This document shows, in pieces, positions 50,672 to 63,800 of a stretch of 64,000 nucleotides of DNA. The stretch covers positions 26,100,387 through 26,164,386 of the forward strand of contig JAVDOI010000007.1 of NCBI GenBank assembly GCA_032191485.1. Direction: 5' to 3'. This stretch comes from Leptoclinus maculatus (lineage: Eukaryota; Chordata; Actinopteri; Perciformes; Stichaeidae). Under the pieces are notes generated by a model. It worked only from the letters and a program-made list of their open reading frames with translations. It did no database searches and was not told the DNA's origin. Made by a program: the position numbers and the translations under genes. Numbering within the stretch: position 1 is the first letter of the stretch; the number at the start of each line of letters is the position of its first letter.

Positions 50672-53263
50672 TACAACACACACAGACGGAGTGCGACTTA
50701 ATGCTCTGCTCAGGACGCCATTGCTCCACTATATCTTTACATTGCAGTTGTCTGCTCGTATAGTGCGGGTCTCTTAAATACCAGTACAGCTCAGGCTGAG
50801 CGCTCTCTGACCTATCAGCTGTTACACTCTGATGGGAACTATGTAGCCGGCCGGCCATGATGGAAAAACCACCTCCGAGGGGCTCGTATTTTTCATTCAC
50901 TGCGTGGAAACAGTGCACAATTCAAGGAAGCTCCATCCCTGAGAAGCCCCATTGTCTTAAATGGCAGCCGGCCCAAAGCTGTGCTGCTGTTTCCCCTCTG
51001 TCAACCACAACTCTGCCAGACCTGATGTGACCTAATCGCCTGGCCAGCTCCAGGATCACCCAGTCGTAACCCCTCTCCAACGTCCTCCCGTGTGCTTTCT
51101 CTAAATGTCTAGCGTCGGAAATTCCACCACAGGAAGCCGGAGCATTTCTAGCATTATACTTGCATCGTTGATCTAAAAATGAGAGCTTTTGTTTTCTGCA
51201 GACGTTTGTGCAAACTGGTAAAGAGTTCACAACACGGTGCAGAGAAGGGCGAGGTCTTCTTCCTCTTGTGTGCTTGTTGGAATTTGCATGTGATTTGTTT
51301 CATGCTTGAATTTGCATCGTGCTGCAGTTTAACGCGGGACATTTGCTTCGATTCATTCCTCGCCAATTTGCATGGTGTTTGCTTGGACCCACGCCGTCGA
51401 CTCCATCACACATACCACCGTCTCCGTCGGTGGAGTGGAACTTGTTTTGCTCTTCGGCTCCATGCTCGCTCAACGGAAAAGAATATATTGAGCTGAGATG
51501 CTGAAGTGTTGATTTGCTGCTGGCTGCTTCACCTCACCAACGCCAAACGATGGTTCATATTTTTGGTTCTCCCGGGGGGGGGCTGGAGGACGCTGATGAG
51601 TAGAGGAGAATTGAAAGAGCCTGGGTGACAGACAAGAGCAGCGTTAACTGCCTTCAGTGTATCGTCATTGGAGTCCTCAAGAGTTACTAAAGCTTACACA
51701 GGGCCACGCTGGAGTCAGCGTGGAGATTTGTTTCGTAAAGAGCAGCGACGCCTCCCTGTTTCCAGTAGCAACCATTCGGGACATGGTGCAAACACCTGCA
51801 GAACATCTCAGCTCACGTTCTTCAGCTCCCGCCTCGGCTGCAAAATCAAAAACTTAAACTTAAGAATTTAAGAATAAGCGTCAGCTACTTGAAGGAACAC
51901 AAAGTGCACCGAGTCAGAGCATCCTGATTTGCATTCCTGTAACACTAGAGACGTAAGAGAGCAGTTCAGGCATGCAAAGAGAAAATTGGACGGGATTGTT
52001 GTTTCATTGTCACTATGGCAACAGACCAGATCAGAGATGTTGAGGACGATATCAGGAAGAAGAGACTGATTACACAGCACAATGGTGCACTTTCACTGTT
52101 TCTTCCTCATCTTCAAATAAAGTACTTTTAATATTTCTTATCTCCTAAGAAAGAAGTTATTTCTAAGATTGAATCTAAATGGTTTCCAGATTTCACAAAT
52201 GGCAGGATAAGACGAGGGATTCGTACTTTCTCGCTGAGAAGTACATCCAGTCCTGGCTGTTCAGGCTCCATCATCCCGGGTTGAACGCAGACGTACTGTG
52301 CGATGGAATCTGAAAAACTTTCCCCCCCGACTACGGTCGAGGAGGAGCACCGGCCACGGCATCTTAAGACAAGTGGTATGAATGCCAGCGCTCCGAAAAG
52401 CCGATAACTCACACCACCCACATTCCTGCAGAGAGGGAGCGAGCAGGAGCAATTAATGGAATGTCATTATAGAGAAAGGCCTGGTATTACAGGCAGCGAT
52501 CCAGCCGACAGGAGCGATCATGTCCAATGATACAGTCAGATATGATGTGAGTCGGGCCCACCCACAAAATGTCCTTTTTGTTTATCTATGAATCACCTCC
52601 CGTTACCTTGAATTCTCGAAAAAAACTTTTCTGGCATGCCTCCACGGAACAGAGAACAGAGAATCACAAAACAGAGAAGATGACTTCTCACACAAACTCC
52701 TACAGAACAATGTGATTCATGTCGTCGTATGGTCACTACTCCCCAAACACATGCATCATCGCTAAAACGTTACGATTTAAAAAATTGCATCAGACGGGCC
52801 TTCGTGGAGGCTCCGTGCAACAGGCTGTTCGCCGGTACAATTCAACATTTTCTACGCGGCTGCAGAGAAAAGTATTGTTGATAGCAAAAATCTCAAGACA
52901 CAAATATCTCAAACTAGAGACCATCTTGCGAAAGGAGGCCCTTGTTAGAACTACACCACCTCTGCTTTCATACTGATCTCAACACACGAGGTTTCAGGAT
53001 TTTCTTCTTCCTCCGTGTCACAGATGCTCCTCTGGATCCTTTATCTGCTCTTCACTCTCCACATTCTCCCCTTCTAGATCCCTCATCATCCCCCCACCTA
53101 CACCTCTTCATGATCCTCCCTCCACTCCGTCCTCTTCATCCTCTATTTTTGTCAGAGAGCTTTGATGTGAATTACAGTACGTCTTAACATTTCACTGTGT
53201 TGTTCTTCCTCCATTACCTCCTTGCTGCTTTCTCGTCTTCCATGTGTAACTTTCTGCCTCCCT

Positions 53264-53407
<144 letters not shown>

Positions 53408-55778
53408 GTGCCCAAAGGCTTGACAGGTACTTGGAAATCAGAGCTTGATATATCTGTTGATGTGTGGGTCACATGGCATCCAGATTTATACTTTCTTCTT
53501 CCTGCTGAGATCATCCTGATCAGAGGCCAACAGAACACAGTGATCTGTATCTGTTCACCAGGCTAACAATACCTTGGTACTGAATAAAGGCAGCGATAGC
53601 AGAGATGATGGCGAATTGGCCCCACAATGCATTGCATCTGGGTGCCTTGAGACCAGGCCAAGAGCTGTTAATATGTCACTTTATTAAGTTTAATGTGTTT
53701 TAATGCAAAAAAGGTAACCGTATAGATTACCAATATGTGATCAGCTTGCAGTACTTTATTATGCAATTTGGCACACAGACGACGAGACCTCCATCTGCGA
53801 TGCAGCTTAAAACTTAAAACAGGTTCCAGGTTGTCCTTCCTTCCTGTTGAGCCAAAGTAGTTTCCCCCAAAAAACGACTGCAGGCTTTCATTGAGTCCAT
53901 TTTGAGAATTAGAAACAAAATGTTCATAGCTCACAAAATAGGCACGTTAGCTCGTTTCTCCTTCCAGTTTTCAGTTTGTCGAGCTTTTCACACAACGCTG
54001 TCTCACACAGAGGTGGCTCCCCTGACAAACCGGTCAGTATTTGTTAGCATTCATCAATTAGTCAGCACCCTTGATTGAGGAATCCAAAAAAACGGTCGCC
54101 AGGAAGCTGATGTTGCCATAGCAGCCCAGACGGGCCCAGACATCTTGATTGTGTTTACTTGTGGAAGAGCAGATTAGTGGTTAGAGGACATTCAGTAACA
54201 AATACAAGGTCTCTCTGGGCCTGACGGGAGCATGTCAACAATGGGTCCTAGCACAGCCAAACCATTGGTGTCTGACACACCTGGTGAAGATCTGCTCTCT
54301 TCTGAGTGCACCTTGTTTTACCCCGAAGAATAGCAACGTAGCCTCTCCACTTGTCATCCTTGGTTTAATGATGTAATGCATTGTAAGAAGTATTTGCAGG
54401 GCCTCCAGCTCCATGGCAGCCGTGAGAGGACCTTGAGGCACAAGTACTGATATTTACACAGAGCTTTATGTCGACAATAACAGATCCTCGCCGGGCTCAG
54501 CAGTATTTTATTGACCTGCTTCATATTGACTTTGGGTCTCCTGGTTACTATTTGCATTGCTTGATATATTGAGCGGATAGTGACTCTGTTTCACGGATGG
54601 CAATATTTGTTTCAGTTAAACATGCTGTGGGCGGTGCGACAAGCCGCGTTTAGAGTCATCTGAAATATGAAGGCTGACCTCTTTTCATTCTTTTATTTAC
54701 GACTAGTTCCTCGCTTTGCTCATCGCACAGAATCAAACCGGGGGTTTACTTTGGAGGTCAGAGTTCCCGAGACTTGTATCTCATGTTGTGATACACTCAG
54801 TCAATTACATGTCATGTGACCTCAGCATGTTGTAAAGACGGGCGTCAGTGATCCTGGAGAGAGAGAGAGAGTTCGACAGGTTGAGGATGTTGACACAGCT
54901 GCCCTTTGCATGTACTTAAACAGAAAGTAGAGAGTGCATTAGACACAGGTTTATGATGATTATATCTCAGAAAACAGCACGTTATTGTGTCCTCACCGCT
55001 GTCTCCACAGTATGATGGACACTTAAAACTTCTGGCATTGTGATCGAGACTAACTTAAATATAACTAAATATAAAATACCTGCAGAAACGGCACGATTGC
55101 AGTCTGGTTTATAATCAGACGCACTACTAAAAGTGTTACTAGTACCACCAGGTCCAACGCCATAAATAAGAAACATCTACTTACAGTATATTTGCATGCC
55201 ATCCGAATGTTTAATGTTGTCATAATCATGTCTCTGCCTCCACCGTGTGTGTCCTCACATCTATCCTCGTGGCTGCGGCCAAACGTCCCTGTGCAAGTTT
55301 CCCTTTCCTGCCATTGTCTACCTCACTCTTCCTCTTTTCAATGCCGTAAGATGGAAAGATTCTCACAGGAGGTAATCAGTGTTCCACTCCAGGTTAAAGT
55401 ATGAAATGATGGCGTGATGATGGGGATACTCTGCTATGTTCTGATTAGAGGGCATGAAACTAAATTGCGGTTTAAAAGCTTTAATTGTAGAGCAATATTA
55501 AATACAGTAAACATTCATCCTTGTGGGTTTGACTTCGTCTTCGCAAACCATTTTGTAAGTAATAAATATCGATGTGGAATTTGTGATTCACTGTATGATG
55601 ACAACAGCAGCGTTCTGAGAACAAAGGGGGAAGAATCCGGCCCTGGATGCATCATTACTTCATGACTGTCCTTCTTTACCCTCAACACCGAATTCAGTTC
55701 AGCGTGAACTCAGTTGACCTTAAAATATGTTAAAAAAAACATTGCTTTTTAGGGTATTTCTCAAGAGTTATTCTATCT

Positions 55779-55947
55779 AGAGACTGAGACCATAAACTCA
55801 TGTTTACAATGTTTACTGAGGTAATAAATCAAGAGAGAAGTAGAGTCATTTTCTCATAGACTTCTATAGAACCAGAGGAGTCGCCCCCTGGTGGACATTA
55901 GAGAGAATGCAGGTTTAACTCGGCAGAACCGGAAGTTGCCGCCTGGT
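55779..55947. repeat. Dispersed repeat family 1, copy B
   Basis: Near-identical partner of 2,335-2,520, in the same orientation, with the CTCF-like 13-mer at 55,882-55,894. Confidence 0.85.
55882..55894 (-). promoter_or_regulatory. CTCF-like core motif in repeat copy B
   Basis: Same CGCCCCCTGGTGG as in copy A. Motif match only. Confidence 0.4.
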
Positions 55948-56182
55948 ACCGACCAAGCGTCGTGATTTGAGGAGTTGGGAGTGAGACCAGGCCAACAGGT
56001 GCAACAGGAGAGTAAACGAGATGTCAATCAAGCACAGGCAGTACAAACCCACACACTCCTGTTAATGAGGTCTAATCAGGCGTTAAGAATGACCGCGGCT
56101 GTGTGTGCTTGTATGGTGCGTGTGTGACTTTCATCAAACATACTGTAGCTGCTTACTTGCATGCCAGTAGCACACATACATG

Positions 56183-56187
<5 letters not shown>

Positions 56188-56245
<58 letters not shown>
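56188..56245. repeat. (TG)n microsatellite
   Basis: Pure TG run of about 58 bases. Confidence 0.95.
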
Positions 56246-56246
<1 letters not shown>

Positions 56247-58450
56247 AGTATGAATGCCTGTTGGATTTGTCTTTTTTTTTAAATAACATCTGGTTTTAAT
56301 GAGGGGATTCAACTGCTGTGCCAGGCAGAGCAGAACAGAGCAGTGGAAAAACCATCCACACAGAGGAGACTCTTAACCCATGACATGGAACAGCACTCTG
56401 ATACTGAAGAGGTGTGTGTGTGTGCGTGTGTGTGTGTGGGGGGGGGGAGTTTGAGTTGACATACCGATGTCTCTCTCTCAACTAACATGGATTAACCTAC
56501 TGACCCGCATATATGAAATCGAGACATCATTATAATAAACCAACTAACAAGTGTGTGAGCCCAGAACAATGTGGAACCTGGACATTAAAAGCAAAAGTTA
56601 TTTAAATGGGAAAGTGTGGAAATATGCAATTTTTTAATATGGGAAATGAGGATGCTGTGATCGGGGCGGTGCAAGTAGAATCTTAAGTGGATGATATCAA
56701 TGGGAATTACCCAAAAAGTACTTCAATATATCATTAAACTCCTACTGTAATGCCCATTTCATCACTTATTATGTGTTGAAATCCAGATCCGGATCCAAAT
56801 TCCCACAATTTAACAGTTTCTATGGATACACATCATCATCTACACATGCAGCGAGTTTCCACAGTCATCAGAGTCAGTTGGCTTTCAGGAGGAAACTTCT
56901 CATTCCAGACTTACACTCCCATACATCTCTTTGACCTAATTTTCTTTCCCCCCCCCCGTATCTGTTCCTATTAGCCTTTTACACACACTAATCCCTCCTT
57001 CCACCTCTCACCGTGCTCCCATAACTCCCTCCACATAGTGAAAACAGATAAATAAATGCCTCCTGTACTGTAGCTAGATAAGAATTCCTCCCCAGAGTTT
57101 TGGCGAGCACCAGGAACCGAGTTTAAGAGCCCGTTAATGTCGGAGGCAGGAATGCGAGGCGGCCTTGTATGGTCATAATAAGAATTGACTGCTGCTTCTT
57201 TTTTTATACACACGTGTTCTTTTCTTTTCCCCCTGTGAGGATCTAGGCTGGTTTTGATACACTTTCACAGAGAACAGACTCCCAGCCCTTCAAATACCGA
57301 CGCGTTGGTGACTCTCCACTCCAGCATCAAAGGCGGTCTGTCAAGTGTCTGCTCGTTACATGCATAGTGTCTTTTCACAGTAAACTTCCATGGTTCAATC
57401 AGCAAAGCACCTCTAAAGTACACCTGAACCTCGTGCGTTTGTTGCAGGGAACCGTGCAGCGTCTGCAGTCAGAACACATTTCAAACTCCCGCAGGAATAA
57501 ACATCGTCACGCGGTCATAGTCATGAACACGCATCACAGATGTATGAGCAGAAAATAACGAGTAAACGAGATCCAACATGATATTGTTTTTTTTTCCAGA
57601 GAAGGTTTCGTGGAAGAGGGTTGCAGCACCCACCAGGCTCCAACCCACCAATGGGCACCGCTATTGTTTCCTGGCAACAGTAGTAAAAACACGTGCACTT
57701 TGATAAGGAAGCAAACGCGAATGGAAAACTGTAGTAAACACACGTGAAAGCCGACCAGATGGTTGAGAGAAATGGTGACAGTCAGTCTCTGGTTTGGACA
57801 AAAGACAAATGCAGAAGCGAACACATGAGTCTTTTTCTATGTAACAAACGTGACTCATGAAACATCCACAGATCAGTGAGTATAGCTGCATCTAGTCCAA
57901 GTCCAAGCTGTTAAACCTAGAGTATGTCTAGTATGTGTGTGTGTGTGTGTCTGGGTGGTAAGGAGAGTGTGATGTTTACAGATCTGTCCAAGATCATCGC
58001 TCTGTAACTCTCCTCCTTCTCTGCTTTCTCTCTTTCTGCATCTCCTCCCTGCACCACACAGGAGAACACACTGTCGTCTTCTTACTCACGTAGTAGCCCC
58101 TCGCCTTAACCTTTAACCATGAATCATCAAGGTTGTTTTTTACAGCTCTGTGTAGCTCAGTGTGTCGACCCTTTTACACTTTGCAAACACTTCTTCGGTA
58201 TGTTAGTGTGCAAGCACGGTTTTGAAGCACAGTAAGAGTGCGTTAGCTTGTCAAGCTATGCAAACACATTAACCACCAAAGATGCTGTAATGCAACCTAA
58301 ACAAATTTACTTTCCAAATCTGAGTGCTATTAGCGAGCACTCCAATATTTAGTAGCCAGATATATGCATTTGTTTGTTGGACAAACCCAGCGGGTAACGT
58401 TACAAGGAAAGTCAAACACCGTGACAAAGACTCAGAGGTTTGACTTCATT

Positions 58451-58498
58451 GAGTGACCGTGTTAACTGGTGACCAGTCACCAGTTAACACGGTCACTC
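58451..58498. repeat. 48-bp near-perfect palindrome
   Basis: Two 23-base arms, gagtgaccgtgttaactgg then tgac and its exact complement, are separated by only CA. The loop is far too short for a microRNA hairpin. It can form a cruciform. Confidence 0.95.
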
Positions 58499-58828
58499 GT
58501 TAAACTGAAACACCTGTTGCTCTGAAACGGTCAAGATTCTGTTGGAATTCTGTAGTTGGGAAAACTTGAGTCCGCTGTCGGAATATCGATTCTGACAACC
58601 GAAGATGCAACAAACAGACATTTTGATTCAGTTTTTTTTAATTCAATGTTTAAAGCTTGCTAACTCGTCCGGATGGCCGTGGTAAAGCGGTACTTCCATA
58701 TACGAGTGCCAACATGCGCTCATATGTTTTTGATGTCTTCTACTGTAAAAGGGTCTTCATACAAGTGCAATGTTGCCATTTGATTCAGTCCCTTTTAATC
58801 TCGTTCTTTTCCATCTCCCACTCATCAG

Positions 58829-58938
58829 CCATTGACTCCTTATCGTCATCTGACAGCATAGATGGAGCAAAAAAACGGAAGACACTCTCTCATGAATTCC
58901 ACGATGGAGCGGCAAGGTCTCGGTGTCTCACCATGTGA
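58829..58938 (+). CDS. Possible terminal exon ending in a CaaX-like motif
   Basis: A strong acceptor (a pyrimidine-rich tract ending in cactcatcag) is followed by an open frame of 36 codons with a phase-1 start. The product runs IDSLSSSDSIDGAKKRKTL, then SHEFHDGAARSRCLTM and TGA. The Ser-rich start, the KKRK basic patch and the C-terminal CLTM, which fits a prenylation box, look protein-like. I cannot name the family and found no upstream partner exon. Confidence 0.25.
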
Positions 58939-59717
58939 CCCCTGACCTTTGACCGCACCCACCTCCCAGCCGACCGGTCGGTGCCAAAATCCACACCTGT
59001 CCTGTTTAAAGGGAACATTTCCACCGGCAGCCCCAGCAGATCTGTAATTACTTCACAGATCCCCTGTGGGCCGGCTCATTTTCTTGGCACAGGGGTCTGA
59101 ATTAACGTCTGTGGAGGAGATTCATTTTTCATAATTACACGACTTGCTCCCTGAACATCTTTGATGTGGATGTGTGTCCTCAGACAACACCCCATCAAGA
59201 CGATCGACTTGTTTCAACACCGCTTATCTCCGTGACTTCCCGCGTCTGGGTCTGACTTGCTCTCTGTGTGTCTTTTGGTGCGCCGGTCGATACTTGTTGA
59301 AAGAATGTGTTCATGGGAATGTTGTTATTGCACACTCTGGCCTTTCCTTTCATAGAGACTATCAGAAAAACAAAGACCTGAAGCAACAAAAAGTGAACGA
59401 GGATCCTTGAACTGTGACGTTCAATAAGCACCGTAGAAGTGGATGTAGTATAGCTCGTCTTTTCTTGGCAAGATGAAAAGTCAGTCTGATATTTTATGGA
59501 CGCTCCTTTAATACCCTCGTATTAAAACGTGAGCCTTTGAGATGTAAACTATAACAAACAGTGAAATCGTCACAGTCACTCCAAGCTATTTTAATTAGAT
59601 GTCTCCTCTCCCTCGTCTATCTCAATCAGGTTGCAACCTCCGGCTCTGAAAAGTCTTCTTCAATACAGCATGATGGTCCTTTTAGAGTCAAACAGACCAT
59701 AAAGCAGGGCATGCTTT

Positions 59718-59922
59718 AGGGCGGGGCTACCTTGTGATTGACAGGTCGCTGCTGCTACCAGAGCCGTATACGGCGTCTCTACGTCACTCCTCCGCAGACC
59801 AAATATGGTCACTTCTGTTCACTGGTTGCAAAAAAACCAAGATCGCGACGGCCAAAATGCCGAACTGGAGGCTTCAAAGCGGCAGTCCACAAACCAGTGG
59901 GTGACGTCACGAAAACTAGAAC
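59718..59922. repeat. Dispersed repeat family 2, longest copy
   Basis: Shares 'gggcggggctaccttgtga', 'tatacggcgtctc', 'caaatatggtcacttc' and 'gcgacggccaaaatgcc' with 50,488-50,671, and 'cagtccacaaacca' and 'gtgacgtc' with 5,915-5,993. It includes a palindromic CRE (TGACGTCA, 59,902-59,909). Confidence 0.8.
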
Positions 59923-60667
59923 ATCTGAACAAAAGAATGTATCAAAGATGACAGTAAAAGTATATATGCAGTAAGAGAAAACTACTGAAGACACAAATAA
60001 TACAAAATGAGTCTATGCGAGGTCATTTTAACTGAATGTGCAGCTCCCGTTCTTAGCATGCCTCTCGTGTTTACAAGGTGTCTAGATGTGATGAGCTCCG
60101 TCTGTCCGGTCTGGACCAACCTGCTCTGCCTCATCTGTCAGTGCTGTGATGCCAAAACGCTGACTTCCTCTTAGCCGTCGTACTCAAGAGGTGAAGGGAA
60201 GTGTGCTAGAGCTCTCTGGGGTGAGCTGAGCCTGAACTCTGACCTTTCCCACAAAAAGATGGCCAGACACATTAGGAAAGTATGTTTTAGTTTCAGTCCG
60301 TCAGAAACACAGAAAACACTGATGTCAGAGAATGGAAGCCACGAAGCCAGATCTCTGACACAAGAGAGGGTTAATCCTGGAGGATCTGCTGAGACTTGGC
60401 CAGCTTTGATCTGTCTGACAGTGTCTTGAGAGTTGTTATTTGTCTGATAACGGTGAGGCTCTCTGTATCAAAAGCTTTCTCCTGGCGGTGATTTGTATCT
60501 ACCTCAAGGTTCTTTGTGAGTCAGGTAATCGTCAGGACGCATTCAGGCTTGATGGGCAGAACTGAGCTTGTCTCTTCTCTACAACATCCTCAAGGCATCG
60601 AGAGACAACTATTACTATTCATTTAGTAGAAAATGCTGATCATACTGACTCAGAATTTAAAGGGCCA

Positions 60668-60841
60668 GCGTGCAGACGTAATGTTTTCGCACCACAAATA
60701 AAGGCATCGTCCAATCAAGTTGTGCGGAACAGAGACACTCAATGCGTACACTTATATCGTGCAACAATACGGAAGCTCTGTGGTCCAAACACAGACCAGG
60801 TCCACTCCTTTCGTTCTTACCTTTCACAATAAAAGCCCTAG
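60668..60841. repeat. Dispersed repeat family 3, copy A
   Basis: Shares 'aaataaaggcatc', 'atcaagttgtgcg', 'tccactcctt', 'cctttcaca' and 'aaagccctag' in order with 63,541-63,731. A diverged pair; no coding capacity seen. Confidence 0.75.
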
Positions 60842-62638
60842 ACATAAACACGGTGTAACTGTTTACCAGATGGAAAGTTCGCTGAAAGGAAACTCAATAA
60901 AATAGCGTAAGAATAGTTGTGATTTGGTTTTGCCAGTTATAGCAATCATTAATGATAAAATATTACTAATAACAACGCAGGCAGTCAGACCCCCCAGAAT
61001 CTAAAGCACTTCAATTATATCTTATAATGAAATGTAATTAATGAATAAGTAGTTAAGACAATTTAGTTCAACTGGAAATGTGTTTAGAAAGGTAAAGGTT
61101 TGGATTATAATTGGAAATGAAATGAAAATAAATATCAGCTTGAGTTGCACAAATAAGTTGTTTAAAGGAACCTAATTTTCCTTAATAACGTGTTTGCACT
61201 TGAAATTATGTCCTTGATTGCAAAACCACTGCAAAAAAATAAAAAGTTTCCTCTTTCTAAATGCATCTCACTCAACTTGACAAATTGCTTCACGTGCTGA
61301 TCTGGAGCCCAGATCGGCATTAGGGCAACCCTGGCAGGCTCCTGCGCTGACTGGGTCATGTGTTTCCCAACCAGCCGTCTAGACGGACGGACAGCGCTTC
61401 GTTATAGCCCCCCCTCCCCCCCCCCCCCCACACACACGCACACCCTGGTGTCCCTGAAAACAGGCGTCTATTGAGCCCGCCAACACACTTTCCACAATGT
61501 CACGGACAGATTCACGTCGAAGTGGGGCTCTCCCTCCATGATTGGACTCGATTAAAGCCACTGAGGCGTGACAGCAGCATGGAAATCACACACCTATAGT
61601 AGTATAATGTGTTGAGCCACTACACGCGGCACAAACACAGACCAATGCAGTCATTGTAGCATTTCCACTCTTTGCAGGTTGCTTGGTGAATTGGAAGAAG
61701 CTTGGAAAAATATGTTTTTTTCTTTCTGCGATCGTACAATACACACATTGACGTGGCTACTGGTGAGTCAGAGATAACTTTTTTATGGAAGGTATTCCCC
61801 AGATGTACAACGGCAAACACCATACACATACAGAATGTCATCACTACCAAGGAATTTAACCCCCCCTCCTCCCCCTGTCTCCAGGTGGTACTGTATGTTG
61901 ACTTCCTGGTTGAGGGATGGTCTGGGCAGATTAGGAACATCCTAACATATCACTATCAGTAGGTGGACAGCTGTGGCGGTGACGGGATGCAGCTGTGGTC
62001 TGGTCCTTTTGGTATACTGGGGGTATCAACAGGAAGGACTTTCAATTAAATGAGTAACAACACACGAGTCTGTGGCCAAGACGGCAGCATGAAAACATCA
62101 TAAAACAATAAATACATTTGTTTATATACATCAAATAAATGTGGATATATCCTCCAAAACGTTTTCTTTTTACGACACATATTTAGTGTGAAATTCTTTA
62201 AATGGTTAATAATGTTTATTATGTCTTTTATGAAGAAATGCACATAACTAGCTGCTCTTTGTGCGACGGCCCCCCCCCCCTCACCCTGAGGCTTTCCCAC
62301 GATGTATGCTTGTGTGTGAGACGGGAGTGTAACCGTAAAGGCTCCTACCATTCGTCTTCTAACAGGACACATGAACAGGAGCCTCACTGTTTCTACGTGG
62401 CTGTTGGAGAATACACCCCCCCCCCCCCCCCCCCCCGACACCATAATAAATCGAATCTGCTCACAATGCCCAGCGCCATGGAGCCGTGGAAGGAATTAGT
62501 GCTCGTAGCTCTTCCTCGGGTCGCTGAGGCCCCGCATGCTTCTGACTGTGGTGCTCCGACTGTGAACACTCAACCTGTGTCTGAGGATAAAGAATAGTGT
62601 GTGTTGGTCTTTGTATAACGCCAACAGTGTCCTATATC

Positions 62639-63017
62639 TCATAGGTGAATGACGAAGGTCAGTCGCAGGATGATTATTATTGATATGATTTTGACCTCCA
62701 GCAGGTGTCTACAGCAGACCCTCAGCTCTTTCAGCTCAGCCCTGCACACTTCGTTGGTGCTCTTCACATCCGGGCAGAAGACCTCAGTGATAGTGAGTCC
62801 TACCATCTGGTTTACCAGTCCTTTAATTAATGTGGGAGACCCACTCCTCTTGGTTATCACTTTCACCGTCAGCGGGTCTTACAACCAGAGGCAGAAGGAT
62901 CAGCAGAGTTCGTACAACTGAGTAGTCACCATGGACCTTCTCAATGATAGTCCCTGATGTATCTTCTTTAGGTACCGCACTTTTTTGTGGTTCTTTCATT
63001 GTCCAAACAAGACACAC
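62639..63017 (-). other. Two overlapping minus-strand open frames, unassigned
   Basis: One frame (62,823-63,017) gives a 57-residue product from its second ATG (MKEPQKSAVPKEDTSG) with a hydrophobic run LLILLPLVV followed by a donor-like GTAAGA. The other (62,639-62,866) ends with a hydrophobic IISIIIIL run. They could be parts of a small membrane protein, a broken gene, or chance. No family recognised. Confidence 0.12.
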
Positions 63018-63540
63018 AAGTCTTCAGTAGTTCGGTAGTCTGTAGTGTGCAATTACACGTCCTAGCTTATGGTTTAACGTATGGTAGCAGAAAGGCAATG
63101 CTTTTAATTCCCTATACCCTGCACTTATGCAAAAGAAGAAGCAGACTTCGTGCAGCAATGGAAACTTCCAAATTAACTCCAGAAGTTTGGTCGTTAAACT
63201 GTGGAGGAACATTTGGGGAATGAGGAGGTCAACTGGGGACAGTGGGCCACACTTTTGATCAGAAGCAGAACAAGAATAAACCGGTAACTGAATTAATTAG
63301 ACAACCAAGACCGATCTGGGCCTGAGTCCAGCTGCCCCGCTAACAAGAGACCTAGACCACATGAGGGTGAACTCACATCTGATGCCGCCGTATCACGGTA
63401 GTGCCCAACACTTACTTTTAACCTTTGCCTGTCCAGGTACAATTTGTTATGTACCAAAATCTCTTATTTAGAGATCTCTTCTCAGTGTAGGAGGAACCTT
63501 GCGGTGTCAGTATATTCCAACAGACGTTGGATAAAAGGTC

Positions 63541-63731
63541 GGATGCTTTCGCACTGTAAATAAAGGCATCAGCCGATCAAGTTGTGCGTAACGGGTTGAG
63601 TTCTGTTGATATTTAACACGGAGGCTCCGTAATCTCAACCAAGACAGCAAACATTATTACTCCTTTCAACCTTTCACATTCCAGATCCACTCCTTCCGTC
63701 CTTTCAAAGTAAAAAAAAAAAAAGCCCTAGG
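63541..63731. repeat. Dispersed repeat family 3, copy B
   Basis: Partner of 60,668-60,841 in the same orientation, with a poly-A run (about 63,711-63,723) before the shared GCCCTAG end. Confidence 0.75.
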
Positions 63732-63800
63732 AATATGGTATTCACAGTCGAGTTATGTCCCAATTTTGGGTCGTTTTTTCGTCACATCCTCGGTGCGTAA

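Noticed and set aside
55353..55375. Possible micro-exon (ATGGAAAGATTCTCACAGGAG before GTAATC)
   Set aside because: Acceptor and donor look plausible, but no partner exon or frame supports it.
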